Shown: positions 8,854 to 16,465, counted from the stretch's first letter. The stretch is 38,599 bases of DNA from Patescibacteria group bacterium (GCA_018816885.1 JAHIUS010000039.1:1-38599); one strand, 5' to 3'. The notes: generated from the letters alone by a model not told the origin. Numbers and translations are program-made.

Positions 8854-10146
8854 CTACAAAATAAAGAAATACAGGTAGACACCACAAATACTCACACCAA
8901 TAAGCATCATCCAAAATGCGTATTTGAAGTATTCAAGGAAACTGATTTTTATACCGTTATGTTCGGCAAGCCCAACAACAACAAGATTACAACTTGCACC
9001 TATGATAGTTCCACTTCCACCAATACAAGCTCCCATCGCCAAAGCCCAAAACAGCGGATCCGTACCTACGCCGGTTAAAGTCCCAATATTTTTAATAATC
9101 GGAATCATGGTCGTCGCGAAAGGAATATTATCAATGAAGGCTGAAAAAATCGCCGAAGAGAAAAGAATAATCATCGCCAAAAGATCCGTATTGCTGCCGG
9201 TATGACTGACAATCGCCTCAGCCAAATAGTAGACAACCCCGGTAGCCTCCAGAGCACCAATCAGGACAAAAAGCCCGATAAAGAAGAAAATAATCGACCA
9301 ATTAACATATTTTTTGAAAGCCTCTTCAGGCTCAATTTTGGTCAAAAGCAAAAGTATCATTGCACCGGAAAGAGCTATTATCCCGTTCTCAAGCCCCAAG
9401 CTTTCTTTAAAAATAAGAGCAACCACAACTGCAATAAGCACAGAACCACCTTTAATTAAGAGGGATTTATCCTGAATAAATGTCTCATTTCGCAGGTCAT
9501 CCAGGGAAATCTGCACCTTTGGCTCAAGCTTCCGGCGAAAATAGAAAGTAGCAATAGCAGCCAAAAGCACAGTAATAATGGCAATAACAGGCCCCAAATT
9601 TGAAACCACTTTTACAAATGAAAATCCCGCCCGGCTCGCAATAATAATGTTGGTCATGTCTCCAAGCGGCGTAGCGGTTCCGCCAACATTGGAAAGAATT
9701 ATTTCAGTCATCAAAAACGGCATAGGACTGAGCTCGTAACGCAAACAAATCGCCAAAAAAATCGGTGTCATAACCATCACCGCAGTCACATTGCTAATGA
9801 AGGCGGTAATAAAGGCGGTCAAAAGCATCAACAAAAAGAAAACAAGCTTCATATTTCCCTTCGTCCAAACAATCGTCTTCATGGCGATCTGCGTAAAAAT
9901 ACCTGACTTACTCGTAATCTGAACTATCACCATCATCCCGATAATCAGCGCCAAAACGTTAAAATCGATAAAACTGACCGCATGCACAAACTGATTTTCA
10001 TAGCCCGCATCGACATAAACCCCCAGTAAAAAAAGCAGCAAACTGCCAAGAATCACAATTATAGCTTTATGTACCGCCTCCGAAATAATAAACCCGTAAA
10101 CTAAAAGAAAAACAATTATCGCAAACAAAGCGCTCGTAGAAAGCAT
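8854..10146 (-). CDS. ArsB/NhaD-type (ion transporter superfamily) permease
   Basis: This 430-aa protein has about 11-12 hydrophobic segments. It shows the symmetric motifs of the ArsB/NhaD branch: NVTAVMVMTPIFLA plus GTATPLGDMTNIIIAS in the first half, and DNIPFATTMIPI plus GSGTIIGASCNLV in the second. Such proteins exchange Na+ for protons (NhaD) or move arsenite or organic anions (ArsB, CitM). The first gene of the pair encodes a CBS protein and lies 11 nt upstream. That arrangement fits an ion exchanger with a nucleotide-sensing partner better than an arsenic pump. No arsenic regulator is adjacent, although an ACR3 gene occurs 28 kb away. Confidence 0.85.
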   Translation of the reverse strand: MLSTSALFAIIVFLLVYGFIISEAVHKAIIVILGSLLLFLLGVYVDAGYENQFVHAVSFIDFNVLALIIGMMVIVQITSKSGIFTQIAMKTIVWTKGNMKLVFFLLMLLTAFITAFISNVTAVMVMTPIFLAICLRYELSPMPFLMTEIILSNVGGTATPLGDMTNIIIASRAGFSFVKVVSNLGPVIAIITVLLAAIATFYFRRKLEPKVQISLDDLRNETFIQDKSLLIKGGSVLIAVVVALIFKESLGLENGIIALSGAMILLLLTKIEPEEAFKKYVNWSIIFFFIGLFVLIGALEATGVVYYLAEAIVSHTGSNTDLLAMIILFSSAIFSAFIDNIPFATTMIPIIKNIGTLTGVGTDPLFWALAMGACIGGSGTIIGASCNLVVVGLAEHNGIKISFLEYFKYAFWMMLIGVSICGVYLYFFIL

Positions 10147-10157
10147 ATATGACTATT

Positions 10158-10610
10158 TTAATTTTTAATAAAGTGTTTCGACAAAGCCTCTCTGATATGA
10201 CGCCGATTCACGACACCGATAAGCTTGCCGCTCTTATCAACAACAGGGAGCCTGTAACTGTCATTATTTAAGGTAGTTGCAACTATCGAAATCAGCTTAG
10301 TACGCGGATTATAAAAAGGCTTTTTGGTATTCATAAAAGTTTTTATCTTCTTGTTTTTATTCTTTTCACAAAACTTCAAAAAAGTTCCCTCGGGGGAGGA
10401 CTTCGCCAAATCCGGATCCTCCTTCATGTAAGGTGGAATAACCGAACTTATCAACTCGGCGATTGTAACGGTACCCAAATACTTATCATGCCCATTAACC
10501 ACAAAAAGCCCATTTGTATTATTCTTCAACATCAACTCCAGAGCTTCCAACCAAGTTGCATCTCCATGGATCGTGACAAAATCAGTTTCCAGCAGGTCTT
10601 TGATGAGCAT
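10158..10610 (-). CDS. tandem CBS-domain protein
   Basis: The 150-aa protein contains two CBS repeats, about residues 5-62 (GLFVVNGHDKYLGTVTIAEL) and 86-146 (YRLPVVDKSGKLIGVVNRRH), joined by a lysine-rich linker. Paired CBS domains bind adenine nucleotides or related ligands and control partner proteins. The gene precedes the ArsB/NhaD-type permease by 11 nt on the same strand, so it is likely its regulatory subunit; this is inference from context. Confidence 0.88.
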   Translation of the reverse strand: MLIKDLLETDFVTIHGDATWLEALELMLKNNTNGLFVVNGHDKYLGTVTIAELISSVIPPYMKEDPDLAKSSPEGTFLKFCEKNKNKKIKTFMNTKKPFYNPRTKLISIVATTLNNDSYRLPVVDKSGKLIGVVNRRHIREALSKHFIKN

Positions 10611-10760
10611 ATAAAAAATGTTAAAAACACGTCAGCTACGTACTACACCCATCCTGATTTTTTGGGAAGGGATTTTTTTGGAGATCCTGGCTGGATGCTA
10701 GTCGGACCTGTATTGCTTTATGTTTTTGAAAAGAAGAAATATGTGTTAGGTTTCTCTCAT

Positions 10761-11346
10761 ATGTTTGAAAGTGAAATTATAATTTTGTGGTTAATTCCTT
10801 TGTTGATCTTCTTGTCAAGGGTTGTAGATGTGTCAATCGGGACGATCAGGATTATTTTTATTTCCCGGGGATGGAAGTTTGTTTCAGCGGGACTGGGCTT
10901 TATTGAGGTCTTCATTTGGGTCTTGGCAATCAGCCAGATCATGAAGAATCTGGATAATGTGTGGGCGTATTTTGCTTATGCCTTGGGGTTTGCCTGTGGG
11001 ACTTATGTCGGAATGTTAATTGAAGAAAAAATTGCGGTTGGTACTGTTCTTTTTCAGGTCATTACAAAAAAAACCTGCGCCGAAATTAATCAAAGAACTT
11101 CATAGCTCAGACGCCAAATTGACGAGTGTTAAGGCTAGGGGTGACGACGGACCGGTGGATATTATTTACGTTGTAGCGAAAAGAAAAAAAGCTCATGAAG
11201 TTTATTTATTGATAAAAAAATACCATCCACGGGCATTTTTATCTGTTGAGGAGATTCGTGTAGTACAGGAAAGTTTGCCTTATATAAAACATTCCATTCA
11301 TCATAAAGATGAGCATCATCATGATAAGGCAAATAATAAGAAGTAG
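10761..11346 (+). pseudogene. DUF5698/DUF2179 (UPF0316) membrane protein with a frameshift
   Basis: Two frames together make one recognisable protein. The first, from the ATG at 10761, gives three membrane helices with SRVVDVSIGTIRIIFISRGWK, then GTYVGMLIEEKIAVGTVLFQVITKK and a premature stop near 11105. The second frame continues the DUF2179 domain (PAPKLIKELHSSDAKLTSVKA, then GDDGPVDIIYVVAKRK) to the TAG at 11344. The join falls in a run of eight A at 11066-11073; seven A would restore a single 194-aa frame. An earlier in-frame ATG exists at 10695. The defect may be a real mutation, a homopolymer sequencing error, or be bridged by slippage on the A-run. The histidine-rich C-terminus (HSIHHKDEHHHD) could bind metal. 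Confidence 0.8.
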
Positions 11347-11353
11347 CTGAACA

Positions 11354-12664
11354 TTAATTATAAATTTCCATACATTGGTCCGCGTCTTCTGAGGAATGCT
11401 GTTCTAAGCAGTCATCATACTCCTTTTCTAGCTCTGCTGCATCTATATATGGATAAGTTGGACTCGTACTTACTATTATATCAACTACGCCATGTTTAAA
11501 CGGGTCGCCTGACTCCTCTGGAGCGCCAGCCATTTGTTCCAGTTGTTCGTAATTATCAAAACAATAAAGCCCTGTCCGTGGATCATCAATCGATCCGTCA
11601 CATCCGGGTGTTCCTTGAATAAATTGGATATCGGAACGTTTAATAGGCGTTCCTGGGGGCGGCACAACTTTTTCTTGCTGTTCCGGCTGTTCATTCGGCT
11701 GTTCTCGAGATGGCATGTCTACAACACCAAGCAAATCAGAAAGGAAGTCCATACCCTTATAATTTTCTTCGCTAAGATTATATCTTGATGTTAAATATTT
11801 TTCTGAGGGGCCCGCTTCCGCTATCACTAATTTTGAATCAGCGCCATAAGGCTTACTTTGCCAAGACATTATACTGAAGGAGTACGCTATTCGCTCCCCC
11901 TCACCAATATTTTGACTGGTTGATGAGGTTGAGCGTGAACCAACACGCGACTGCACATGAGCTGAATCATGCTGATCCCATCCACTTTTATCCTCAATTA
12001 AGACACCGGGATAGGGGTCGTATGATTCCCCATACTGCTCCGAATATATAGGCTGGCGTTCTCCATTTATCCATTCATGCCTGGAAATTGCAACGGATAT
12101 AACCCAAGCATTATCTCCCTCTGGTAGGTTTCCTAGTACTTTTTCAAGATCCTCCATCATCATTTTTTGGAAGTCCGCCTCGTTCGCGGCTGAGTTGCCG
12201 TTTGCTTCTGCGGCGTAGGCGATGTTTTTTTGGCTTATAAAATCTTTTAAATCAGATAGTGTCTCAGAAAATTCAGGTTGTAGTGCAAGGGGGCTATCTT
12301 TTGTCGGAAGCGAAGCAAATACAGCCTGAGCTAATAGTAATCTTTCATAATCCGAAATGACTTGGTCTTCTTCAATTTTTTTCAATAATGAAAACAGCTC
12401 GTCTATTTTTTCCGCGTCTTCCTTCCCAACGCCGTTAAACTTTTCCTGACAAATCTCGTCGTATAATTGCCCTTTCATTGTATCGCAAATATTTACGCGC
12501 GCTTGCTCCTGAGAAACAAAAGGTAATAGTTCTGTTGGTGCAATAGATATTTCGTATGTCGGCAGTTTTGGGGAGTAAAGATAAAACCCGGTTATTGCTG
12601 CTAATATTATTGCGCCTATAACCAACGCCACCTTCTTTTTTGATTTTGGGAGATTGTAATCCAT
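11354..12664 (-). CDS. membrane-anchored orphan protein, 436 aa
   Basis: A basic N-terminus (LPKSKKK) is followed by one hydrophobic helix at about residues 11-31, giving a single-pass, outward-facing topology. The rest is acidic, polar and rich in proline, glutamate and glutamine (QPNEQPEQQEK near residue 327). Cysteines near residues 58, 69, 363, 377, 423 and 432 may form disulphides outside the cell. I recognise no catalytic domain. It lies convergent to, and 7 nt from, the DUF2179 gene. Confidence 0.72.
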   Translation of the reverse strand: MDYNLPKSKKKVALVIGAIILAAITGFYLYSPKLPTYEISIAPTELLPFVSQEQARVNICDTMKGQLYDEICQEKFNGVGKEDAEKIDELFSLLKKIEEDQVISDYERLLLAQAVFASLPTKDSPLALQPEFSETLSDLKDFISQKNIAYAAEANGNSAANEADFQKMMMEDLEKVLGNLPEGDNAWVISVAISRHEWINGERQPIYSEQYGESYDPYPGVLIEDKSGWDQHDSAHVQSRVGSRSTSSTSQNIGEGERIAYSFSIMSWQSKPYGADSKLVIAEAGPSEKYLTSRYNLSEENYKGMDFLSDLLGVVDMPSREQPNEQPEQQEKVVPPPGTPIKRSDIQFIQGTPGCDGSIDDPRTGLYCFDNYEQLEQMAGAPEESGDPFKHGVVDIIVSTSPTYPYIDAAELEKEYDDCLEQHSSEDADQCMEIYN

Positions 12665-12840
12665 ATATGTTTTTTTATGTATTCTATCGATAGATCATAC
12701 CACAAAATAGCCCTTTTGGATAGAGCTTGGAGCTGCAAGAACAAAAAAGGATCTGGAGAGAAAGAGGATTAGTAACCTGAAAAAGTCCGCCCTCCAAATG
12801 TGAGGTGAGATTTTCTACTATGTTTTGGTGCCAGGAAAAG

Positions 12841-12846
12841 TATAAT
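12841..12846 (+). promoter_or_regulatory. -10 box upstream of the cyclopropane synthase gene
   Basis: A perfect TATAAT lies here with no good -35 partner. Transcription would begin near 12853. That is beside an in-frame GTG at 12854 and about 25 nt before the preferred ATG at 12878. Confidence 0.45.
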
Positions 12847-12877
12847 GTAGTATGTGCCCCTGCATTACACTGTGTTT

Positions 12878-14023
12878 ATGAAAAAACTTAGTCTACCCAG
12901 AGCCAATGAAGCTGTTTCTGGTTTTGTTGATGGAGGAGCAAAAATGGCACTTTCATCTATTTTATCGGAAGTTGATATTGAGCAATATGTGCAAGTTAAT
13001 CATCCCTCATTTTATCGGCGAGTTTTAATGGAGGGAACAATGGGTTTAGGAGATTCATACATTGAAGGAGTATGGGATAGTCCGCAAATAGATGAATTTG
13101 TTTTTCAAATCTTGTCTTCTGGCGTTTATCAGCAAGCCGCTCCCTTGTACAACATTATTGGAGAATTCAGAAGGCGTTTAATGAATTTGCAAAGTTTGGA
13201 TAGATCTAATCAAGTAATTGAAGCACATTATGATTTACCCCCTGAATTTTACGAAGCCTTTTTGGGCCCAATGCGCAAATATACCTGTTTAGATTTCACA
13301 GATACTGATGATATTGAAGTGGCAGAAAGGCAAAGTATGCATAAAGTGTGTGAAAAACTTGAGTTAAAGCCAGGAGAGACAGTGATGGATATTGGTGGAG
13401 GATGGGGTGGGCCAGCTCATTTTATGGCAGAGGAATATGGTGTTTCTCCGACAATTGTTACATTATCCAAGGAACAAGCTGCTTATATCAGAGAAAGATA
13501 TGGTGACCAAATAAGAGTTTTAGAATGTGATTATCGGGAAATCCCTCATGGATTAAGAGGTAGTTTTGATGCGATTTCCAATATTGGGGTTTTGGAACAT
13601 GTTGGGCATAAAAATTACGCAGATTTTTTTCGTATCGCACATCAAAGTTTAAGAAGGGGTGGAAGAATATTAACCCATACTCTATATACGCCTTATGACT
13701 CTGTGGCATCAAATCCTTGGGTAGATAAACACATATTCCGAAATGGCGAAATTTCACCAAGACATATGATAGAAGGAGATATTAATGCATATTTTGAGCC
13801 TAACAGAGATTCTTCTCATCCAACATTTGAAGATATTTCTCCTCACTACCCACCAACTTTACATGCATGGAAGGATGGGCTAACAAAGGCAAAAGAGGAA
13901 GGCAGGGTTGATATAACAAAGGAAGAATTCAGAAAGTTTGTGTTTTATTTTATGCTGTATGCTGGTGCAATAAGTGCGGGACATGTAAGAGTTGGGCAAT
14001 TTTTGTATAGGAAAGCAGCGTAG
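12878..14023 (+). CDS. cfa: cyclopropane-fatty-acyl-phospholipid synthase family methyltransferase
   Basis: The protein (381 aa from this ATG) uses S-adenosylmethionine to add a methylene across cis double bonds of membrane lipid acyl chains. Signs are the conserved KYTC segment preceding the SAM fold, the SAM-binding loop MDIGGGWGGPAHFMAEEYG, the IGVLEHVGHKNY acid motif, WVDKHIFRNGEISP and the C-terminal LYAGAISAGHVRVGQFLY. The N-terminal domain is present, so it is full length compared with the roughly 380-aa E. coli enzyme. An in-frame GTG at 12854 would add eight residues. It stands alone between two orphan intergenic stretches next to an IS200-like element. AGTCCGCCC occurs on both sides of it, so it may be a transferred gene. 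Confidence 0.9.
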   Translation: MKKLSLPRANEAVSGFVDGGAKMALSSILSEVDIEQYVQVNHPSFYRRVLMEGTMGLGDSYIEGVWDSPQIDEFVFQILSSGVYQQAAPLYNIIGEFRRRLMNLQSLDRSNQVIEAHYDLPPEFYEAFLGPMRKYTCLDFTDTDDIEVAERQSMHKVCEKLELKPGETVMDIGGGWGGPAHFMAEEYGVSPTIVTLSKEQAAYIRERYGDQIRVLECDYREIPHGLRGSFDAISNIGVLEHVGHKNYADFFRIAHQSLRRGGRILTHTLYTPYDSVASNPWVDKHIFRNGEISPRHMIEGDINAYFEPNRDSSHPTFEDISPHYPPTLHAWKDGLTKAKEEGRVDITKEEFRKFVFYFMLYAGAISAGHVRVGQFLYRKAA

Positions 14024-14028
14024 CCTAA

Positions 14029-14048
14029 GATAGTCCGCCCATACTATC
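14029..14048 (+). terminator. weak hairpin after the cyclopropane synthase gene
   Basis: GATAGT and ACTATC arms are separated by eight bases, six nt after the stop codon. No T-tract follows, so termination is doubtful. Confidence 0.3.
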
Positions 14049-14156
14049 AGGGTCTATCTGTTAATTGACCACTAAATAAACCACCGGCTATGCCGGTGAG
14101 AATCCTTGGCGTTATACAATTCCCGGCCTATTATTGGAGATGGGAGAGCCACCTGG

Positions 14157-14178
14157 AAGGTTATTAACAAATAACCTT
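14157..14178 (+). promoter_or_regulatory. hairpin controlling tnpA translation
   Basis: AAGGTTATT and AATAACCTT form a perfect 9-bp stem with an AACA loop, ending 7 nt before the tnpA start codon. In IS200 itself a leader stem sequesters the ribosome-binding region and keeps transposase low; this hairpin sits in the equivalent place. Confidence 0.55.
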
Positions 14179-14185
14179 ATTCAAA

Positions 14186-14614
14186 ATGAAGTCACAAAAT
14201 CATGTTAGGTGGGAATGTAAATATCAGGTGGTAATAGTACCAAAATACAGAAAGCGAGTTCTGTACGGACAAGTGCGGGTAAAACTACGTGAAGTCCTTC
14301 GAGAACTCGCTAAGCGGAAGGGTATAGAAATCATTGAAGGGAACGTGATGCCAGATCATGTTCACATGATGCTATCAATACCTCCGAAGTACAGTGTAGC
14401 CAGTGTTGTGGATTATATGAAGGGGAAGAGTGCAATTTGGTTGCACAACGAATTTGGATCACGAAGATCGATCTTGCAAAAGAAGTTCTGGAGTACAGGG
14501 TATTTTGTACGGACGATTGGACTAGATCAAAAGATGATCGAGAAATATATTCGAGACCAGAACAAGAAGGACAAACGTGAGGATGACGATCAGCTTGATC
14601 TAGTCTGGAACTAG
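14186..14614 (+). CDS. tnpA: IS200-type HUH transposase
   Basis: The 142-aa protein is a Y1 transposase that cuts and rejoins single-stranded DNA at hairpin ends as a dimer. The HUH metal motif is H58-V-H60 in MPDHVHMML. The catalytic tyrosine is probably Y121 in MIEKYIRDQ, on the C-terminal helix. The N-terminal YQVVIVPKYRKRVL strand is typical. Length and motifs look complete, so the enzyme may be active. The gene lies alone between terminal hairpins. Confidence 0.95.
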   Translation: MKSQNHVRWECKYQVVIVPKYRKRVLYGQVRVKLREVLRELAKRKGIEIIEGNVMPDHVHMMLSIPPKYSVASVVDYMKGKSAIWLHNEFGSRRSILQKKFWSTGYFVRTIGLDQKMIEKYIRDQNKKDKREDDDQLDLVWN

Positions 14615-14674
14615 ATTAAAGCAACCACAGCCCCTTCTAGGGGCTCTCCCTCAAGCCACGTCTTTTAGGCGTGG

Positions 14675-14779
14675 TCATGACTCGGAGGTGACTTGAGTGA
14701 GATTCTTAACGTCCCAGCCAGCCTTTAGTAGGCGCTTGTCGATAATCTCCTGTCGTGTTTGAGCTTCACTTTTTGTCAT
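14675..14779 (-). pseudogene. 5' remnant of a type I restriction R-subunit (hsdR-like) gene
   Basis: From an ATG at 14779, 4 nt after the fic stop, the minus strand encodes 34 residues. They begin MTKSEAQTRQEIIDKRLL, continue KAGWDVKNLTQVTSES and then stop. The pattern (an N-terminal T-R-x-x-I-I-D helix, then AGWDV and QVT) matches the start of EcoEI-like HsdR and related DEAD/DEAH restriction subunits, which are normally 700-1000 aa. The frame is lost where the IS200 right end begins (near 14690), and no continuation is found on the other side of the IS. It is therefore a truncated relic, probably once co-transcribed with fic. The family assignment rests on a short segment. Confidence 0.6.
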
Positions 14780-14782
14780 AGT

Positions 14783-15913
14783 TTATTTTTCATTAAAAAT
14801 ATCGACGTAGCGTCGGTAAATAAAGGAACGACCATAGTTTTTAGTCTCATCTTTTTGTTCAAGAATTCCCAACTCTACAAAACGATCAATGACTTTTTGC
14901 GCTCCTTGTCGAGTAAATCCTGTCCATTCTTGAATTACTGCGACATTAACAATAGGCAATTTAAATAGTTCAGGCATAACAGCAATAGCGCTATCAGCCG
15001 CTGTTTTACCGAGAGAGTGGATTTTCTTCATATCTTCTTCTCTAAGCGTGGTAATCTGTTTAACTGTTTCAATAGCTTGCTCTGCCACATCACTTACTCC
15101 GTCCAAAAAGAAATCTAACCACGGCTCCATTTCGCCTTCGTGGTATCCATCGAGTCTGCTGTAATAAACTTTTTGATGACGTTTAAAGTAGGAAGAAAGG
15201 AATAATACCGGCCTATCAAGTAGTTTATTTAGCCAGAGATAAAGTGTTATCAAAATTCTTCCCGTTCTGCCGTTACCATCTAAAAACGGATGGATAGTTT
15301 CAAAGTGTGCGTGAATGATGCCTGCTTTGATAATTGGTAAAAGTTCATCGCTGTCATGCAAAAATTTCTCAAGATCAGAAAGTGCATCCTTCATTTCTTC
15401 AGGTGGTGGTGGTACAAAATGAGCATTATTTGGAGCAGTTCCGCCAATCCAGTTTTGTGTTGTTCTAAAATTCCCAGGATCAGAATAATGAGACGCTCTT
15501 GCGTCTTTCATTAACTCTTTATGGATTTCTTTTAAGAATCTAAGGCTAATTGGGAAATTCTTGAGTCTCTCCAAACCATAATTGAGAGCTTTTACATAGT
15601 GTAAAATATCATCAACATCTTCCGGTAACTTTTCAGTTGTTTTTGATTCAGCCTCAATCGCATCAATCATTGTTGCTTTTGTCCCTTCAATTTGACTCGA
15701 AGAAGCTGCGTCCTTACGGATATACATAAATAGAAAAAAATCTAGATCAGGGAGAAGTTGAGTAATTCCATCAAGTTTACCTAAAAGTAGAGTCGCATTA
15801 CTCGCTTTTTGGATGATTTTCGCAGAGAATTCAAACCCTTCCCTTGGAGGAAATTCCCCTGGCACAAAGGCACTATAACCCGTTGATTGTTTTTTGATCT
15901 GACCTATTTTCAT
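14783..15913 (-). CDS. fic: class II Fic protein with C-terminal winged helix
   Basis: Fic proteins transfer AMP or another nucleotide part to hydroxyl side chains. The catalytic motif HPFLDGNGRTGR starts at H208. The auto-inhibitory motif SSQIEGT is at residues 72-78, upstream of the Fic core, which makes this class II; its glutamate normally blocks ATP. A C-terminal DNA-binding-like winged helix (TGFTRQGAQKVIDRFVELG, about 333-376) is typical of the long bacterial form. All signature residues are intact, so it should be functional. It is followed after 3 nt by the hsdR remnant. Fic genes are often carried inside type I restriction loci, which fits the context. Confidence 0.93.
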   Translation of the reverse strand: MKIGQIKKQSTGYSAFVPGEFPPREGFEFSAKIIQKASNATLLLGKLDGITQLLPDLDFFLFMYIRKDAASSSQIEGTKATMIDAIEAESKTTEKLPEDVDDILHYVKALNYGLERLKNFPISLRFLKEIHKELMKDARASHYSDPGNFRTTQNWIGGTAPNNAHFVPPPPEEMKDALSDLEKFLHDSDELLPIIKAGIIHAHFETIHPFLDGNGRTGRILITLYLWLNKLLDRPVLFLSSYFKRHQKVYYSRLDGYHEGEMEPWLDFFLDGVSDVAEQAIETVKQITTLREEDMKKIHSLGKTAADSAIAVMPELFKLPIVNVAVIQEWTGFTRQGAQKVIDRFVELGILEQKDETKNYGRSFIYRRYVDIFNEK

Positions 15914-15923
15914 GGATATTGGA

Positions 15924-15993
15924 TTGTTTACATCTCAAATTCTATGTCAACATATTAACTGTTTTTGTTTACATTTGCAAGTCAATTGTAAAC
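15924..15993. promoter_or_regulatory. repeated sites upstream of fic
   Basis: TTGTTTACAT occurs twice as a direct repeat at 15924-15933 and 15965-15974. An inverted copy of the core, TGTAAAC, lies at 15987-15993. Between them TATGTCAACATA (15943-15954) is a short palindrome that includes a minus-strand TTGACA. The first site overlaps the expected -10 position for fic, so these may be operators. The Fic winged helix is one candidate binder; that is inference. Confidence 0.4.
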
Positions 15994-16052
15994 GAAATAA
16001 AAAATTCAACACGCCCCACTTTTTCGGTTCTTTTTCTTCCGACCTTTTTAGT

Positions 16053-16083
16053 CGCGCCGCCCGAGGCGGAGGCGGGCGGCGCG
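16053..16083. repeat. GC-rich palindromic repeat, copy 1
   Basis: An 11-bp perfect stem (CGCGCCGCCCG and its complement) encloses a 9-nt loop. The same arms recur at 38536-38565 with a different loop. The G+C content is far above the surroundings. Confidence 0.8.
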
Positions 16084-16099
16084 CAATATCAAACAAACT

Positions 16100-16149
16100 G
16101 CGGACGGCCAAAAGGAGGGGGTCTTAAGGGATGCATTTTGGCCGTCCGC
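16100..16149. repeat. 14-bp inverted repeat
   Basis: GCGGACGGCCAAAA at 16100-16113 is perfectly complementary to 16136-16149, with a 22-nt loop. It is absent from the otherwise similar copy near 38.5 kb. Confidence 0.8.
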
Positions 16150-16166
16150 TCCTTATTCAAATTTTC

Positions 16167-16186
16167 TCTGGAAGCTAGCTTCCAGA
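16167..16186. repeat. 20-bp perfect palindrome
   Basis: TCTGGAAGCT is followed directly by its reverse complement. It could be a protein-binding site or a remnant of an element end. Confidence 0.7.
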
Positions 16187-16192
16187 TTCCTT

Positions 16193-16227
16193 AAAATAAG
16201 TCCGAACTTCTTCATAAAGACAGCTCC
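16193..16227 (-). repeat. 35-nt dispersed repeat, copy 1
   Basis: Its reverse complement matches 38460-38494 at 29 of 35 positions without gaps, counted by eye. Both ends are identical: GGAGCTG and AGTTCGGACTTATTTT. Confidence 0.7.
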
Positions 16228-16267
16228 AAGCCTTTCACTTCCTCGCTACGCTCGTCGTTCAAGAGTT

Positions 16268-16342
16268 TGGAGCGGGTAACGGGAATTGAACCCGTATTTA
16301 CAGATTGGCAACCTGTCGTAATAGCCATTATACGATACCCGC
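16268..16342 (-). tRNA. tRNA-Gly (anticodon GCC)
   Basis: The minus strand folds into a cloverleaf. The acceptor stem is GCGGGTA/TACCCGC and the anticodon stem ACAGG/TCTGT, with loop TTGCCAA giving anticodon GCC. The T-arm is CGGGTTCAATTCCCG. The body is 72 nt (16271-16342), and CCA is encoded at 16268-16270. It decodes GGC and GGU. No other tRNA is adjacent. Confidence 0.95.
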
Positions 16343-16410
16343 AAATTTGAATGTGCGGATAGAATTTATATGAAAACCCATAATTTTTCAAATACACCGC
16401 AATTCAGGGG

Positions 16411-16438
16411 TTGACAGTTTACGCAAAAACAGTATAAT
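16411..16438 (+). promoter_or_regulatory. strong sigma-70-type promoter
   Basis: Perfect TTGACA (16411-16416) and TATAAT (16433-16438) are separated by 16 nt. The predicted start near 16445 gives a leader of about 21 nt that contains AACCAAAAAA, then the ATG at 16466. Confidence 0.8.
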
Positions 16439-16465
16439 TCGTCCCCTGTAACCAAAAAATAACTT

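Larger units (their letters stand above)
14082..14690 (+). mobile_element. IS200-like insertion sequence (IS200/IS605 family)
   Basis: The element has one gene (tnpA) and subterminal hairpins at both ends instead of inverted repeats, as in this family of single-strand transposons. The left hairpin is CACCGGC/GCCGGTG at 14082-14098. On the right are AGCCCC/GGGGCT at 14629-14645 and CCACGTC/GGCGTGG (one wobble) at 14656-14674. No tnpB or omega RNA gene is present. Exact ends cannot be fixed without an empty site; the right boundary lies between 14674 and about 14690, where sequence encoding an HsdR-like N-terminus begins on the other strand. Confidence 0.8.
15914..16270. other. long intergenic region rich in palindromes
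   Basis: No credible gene lies here; apparent frames over the GC-rich hairpin are low-complexity arginine/glycine products. From left to right it holds the fic control region, a GC-rich hairpin, a long inverted repeat, a 20-bp palindrome and a 35-nt repeat found again near 38.48 kb. The 3' end of tRNA-Gly follows. Confidence 0.7.

Noticed and set aside
15912..16194. Two overlapping plus-strand frames of 71 and 91 codons
   Set aside because: They cross the GC-rich hairpin and give low-complexity products; the region is better explained by repeats.
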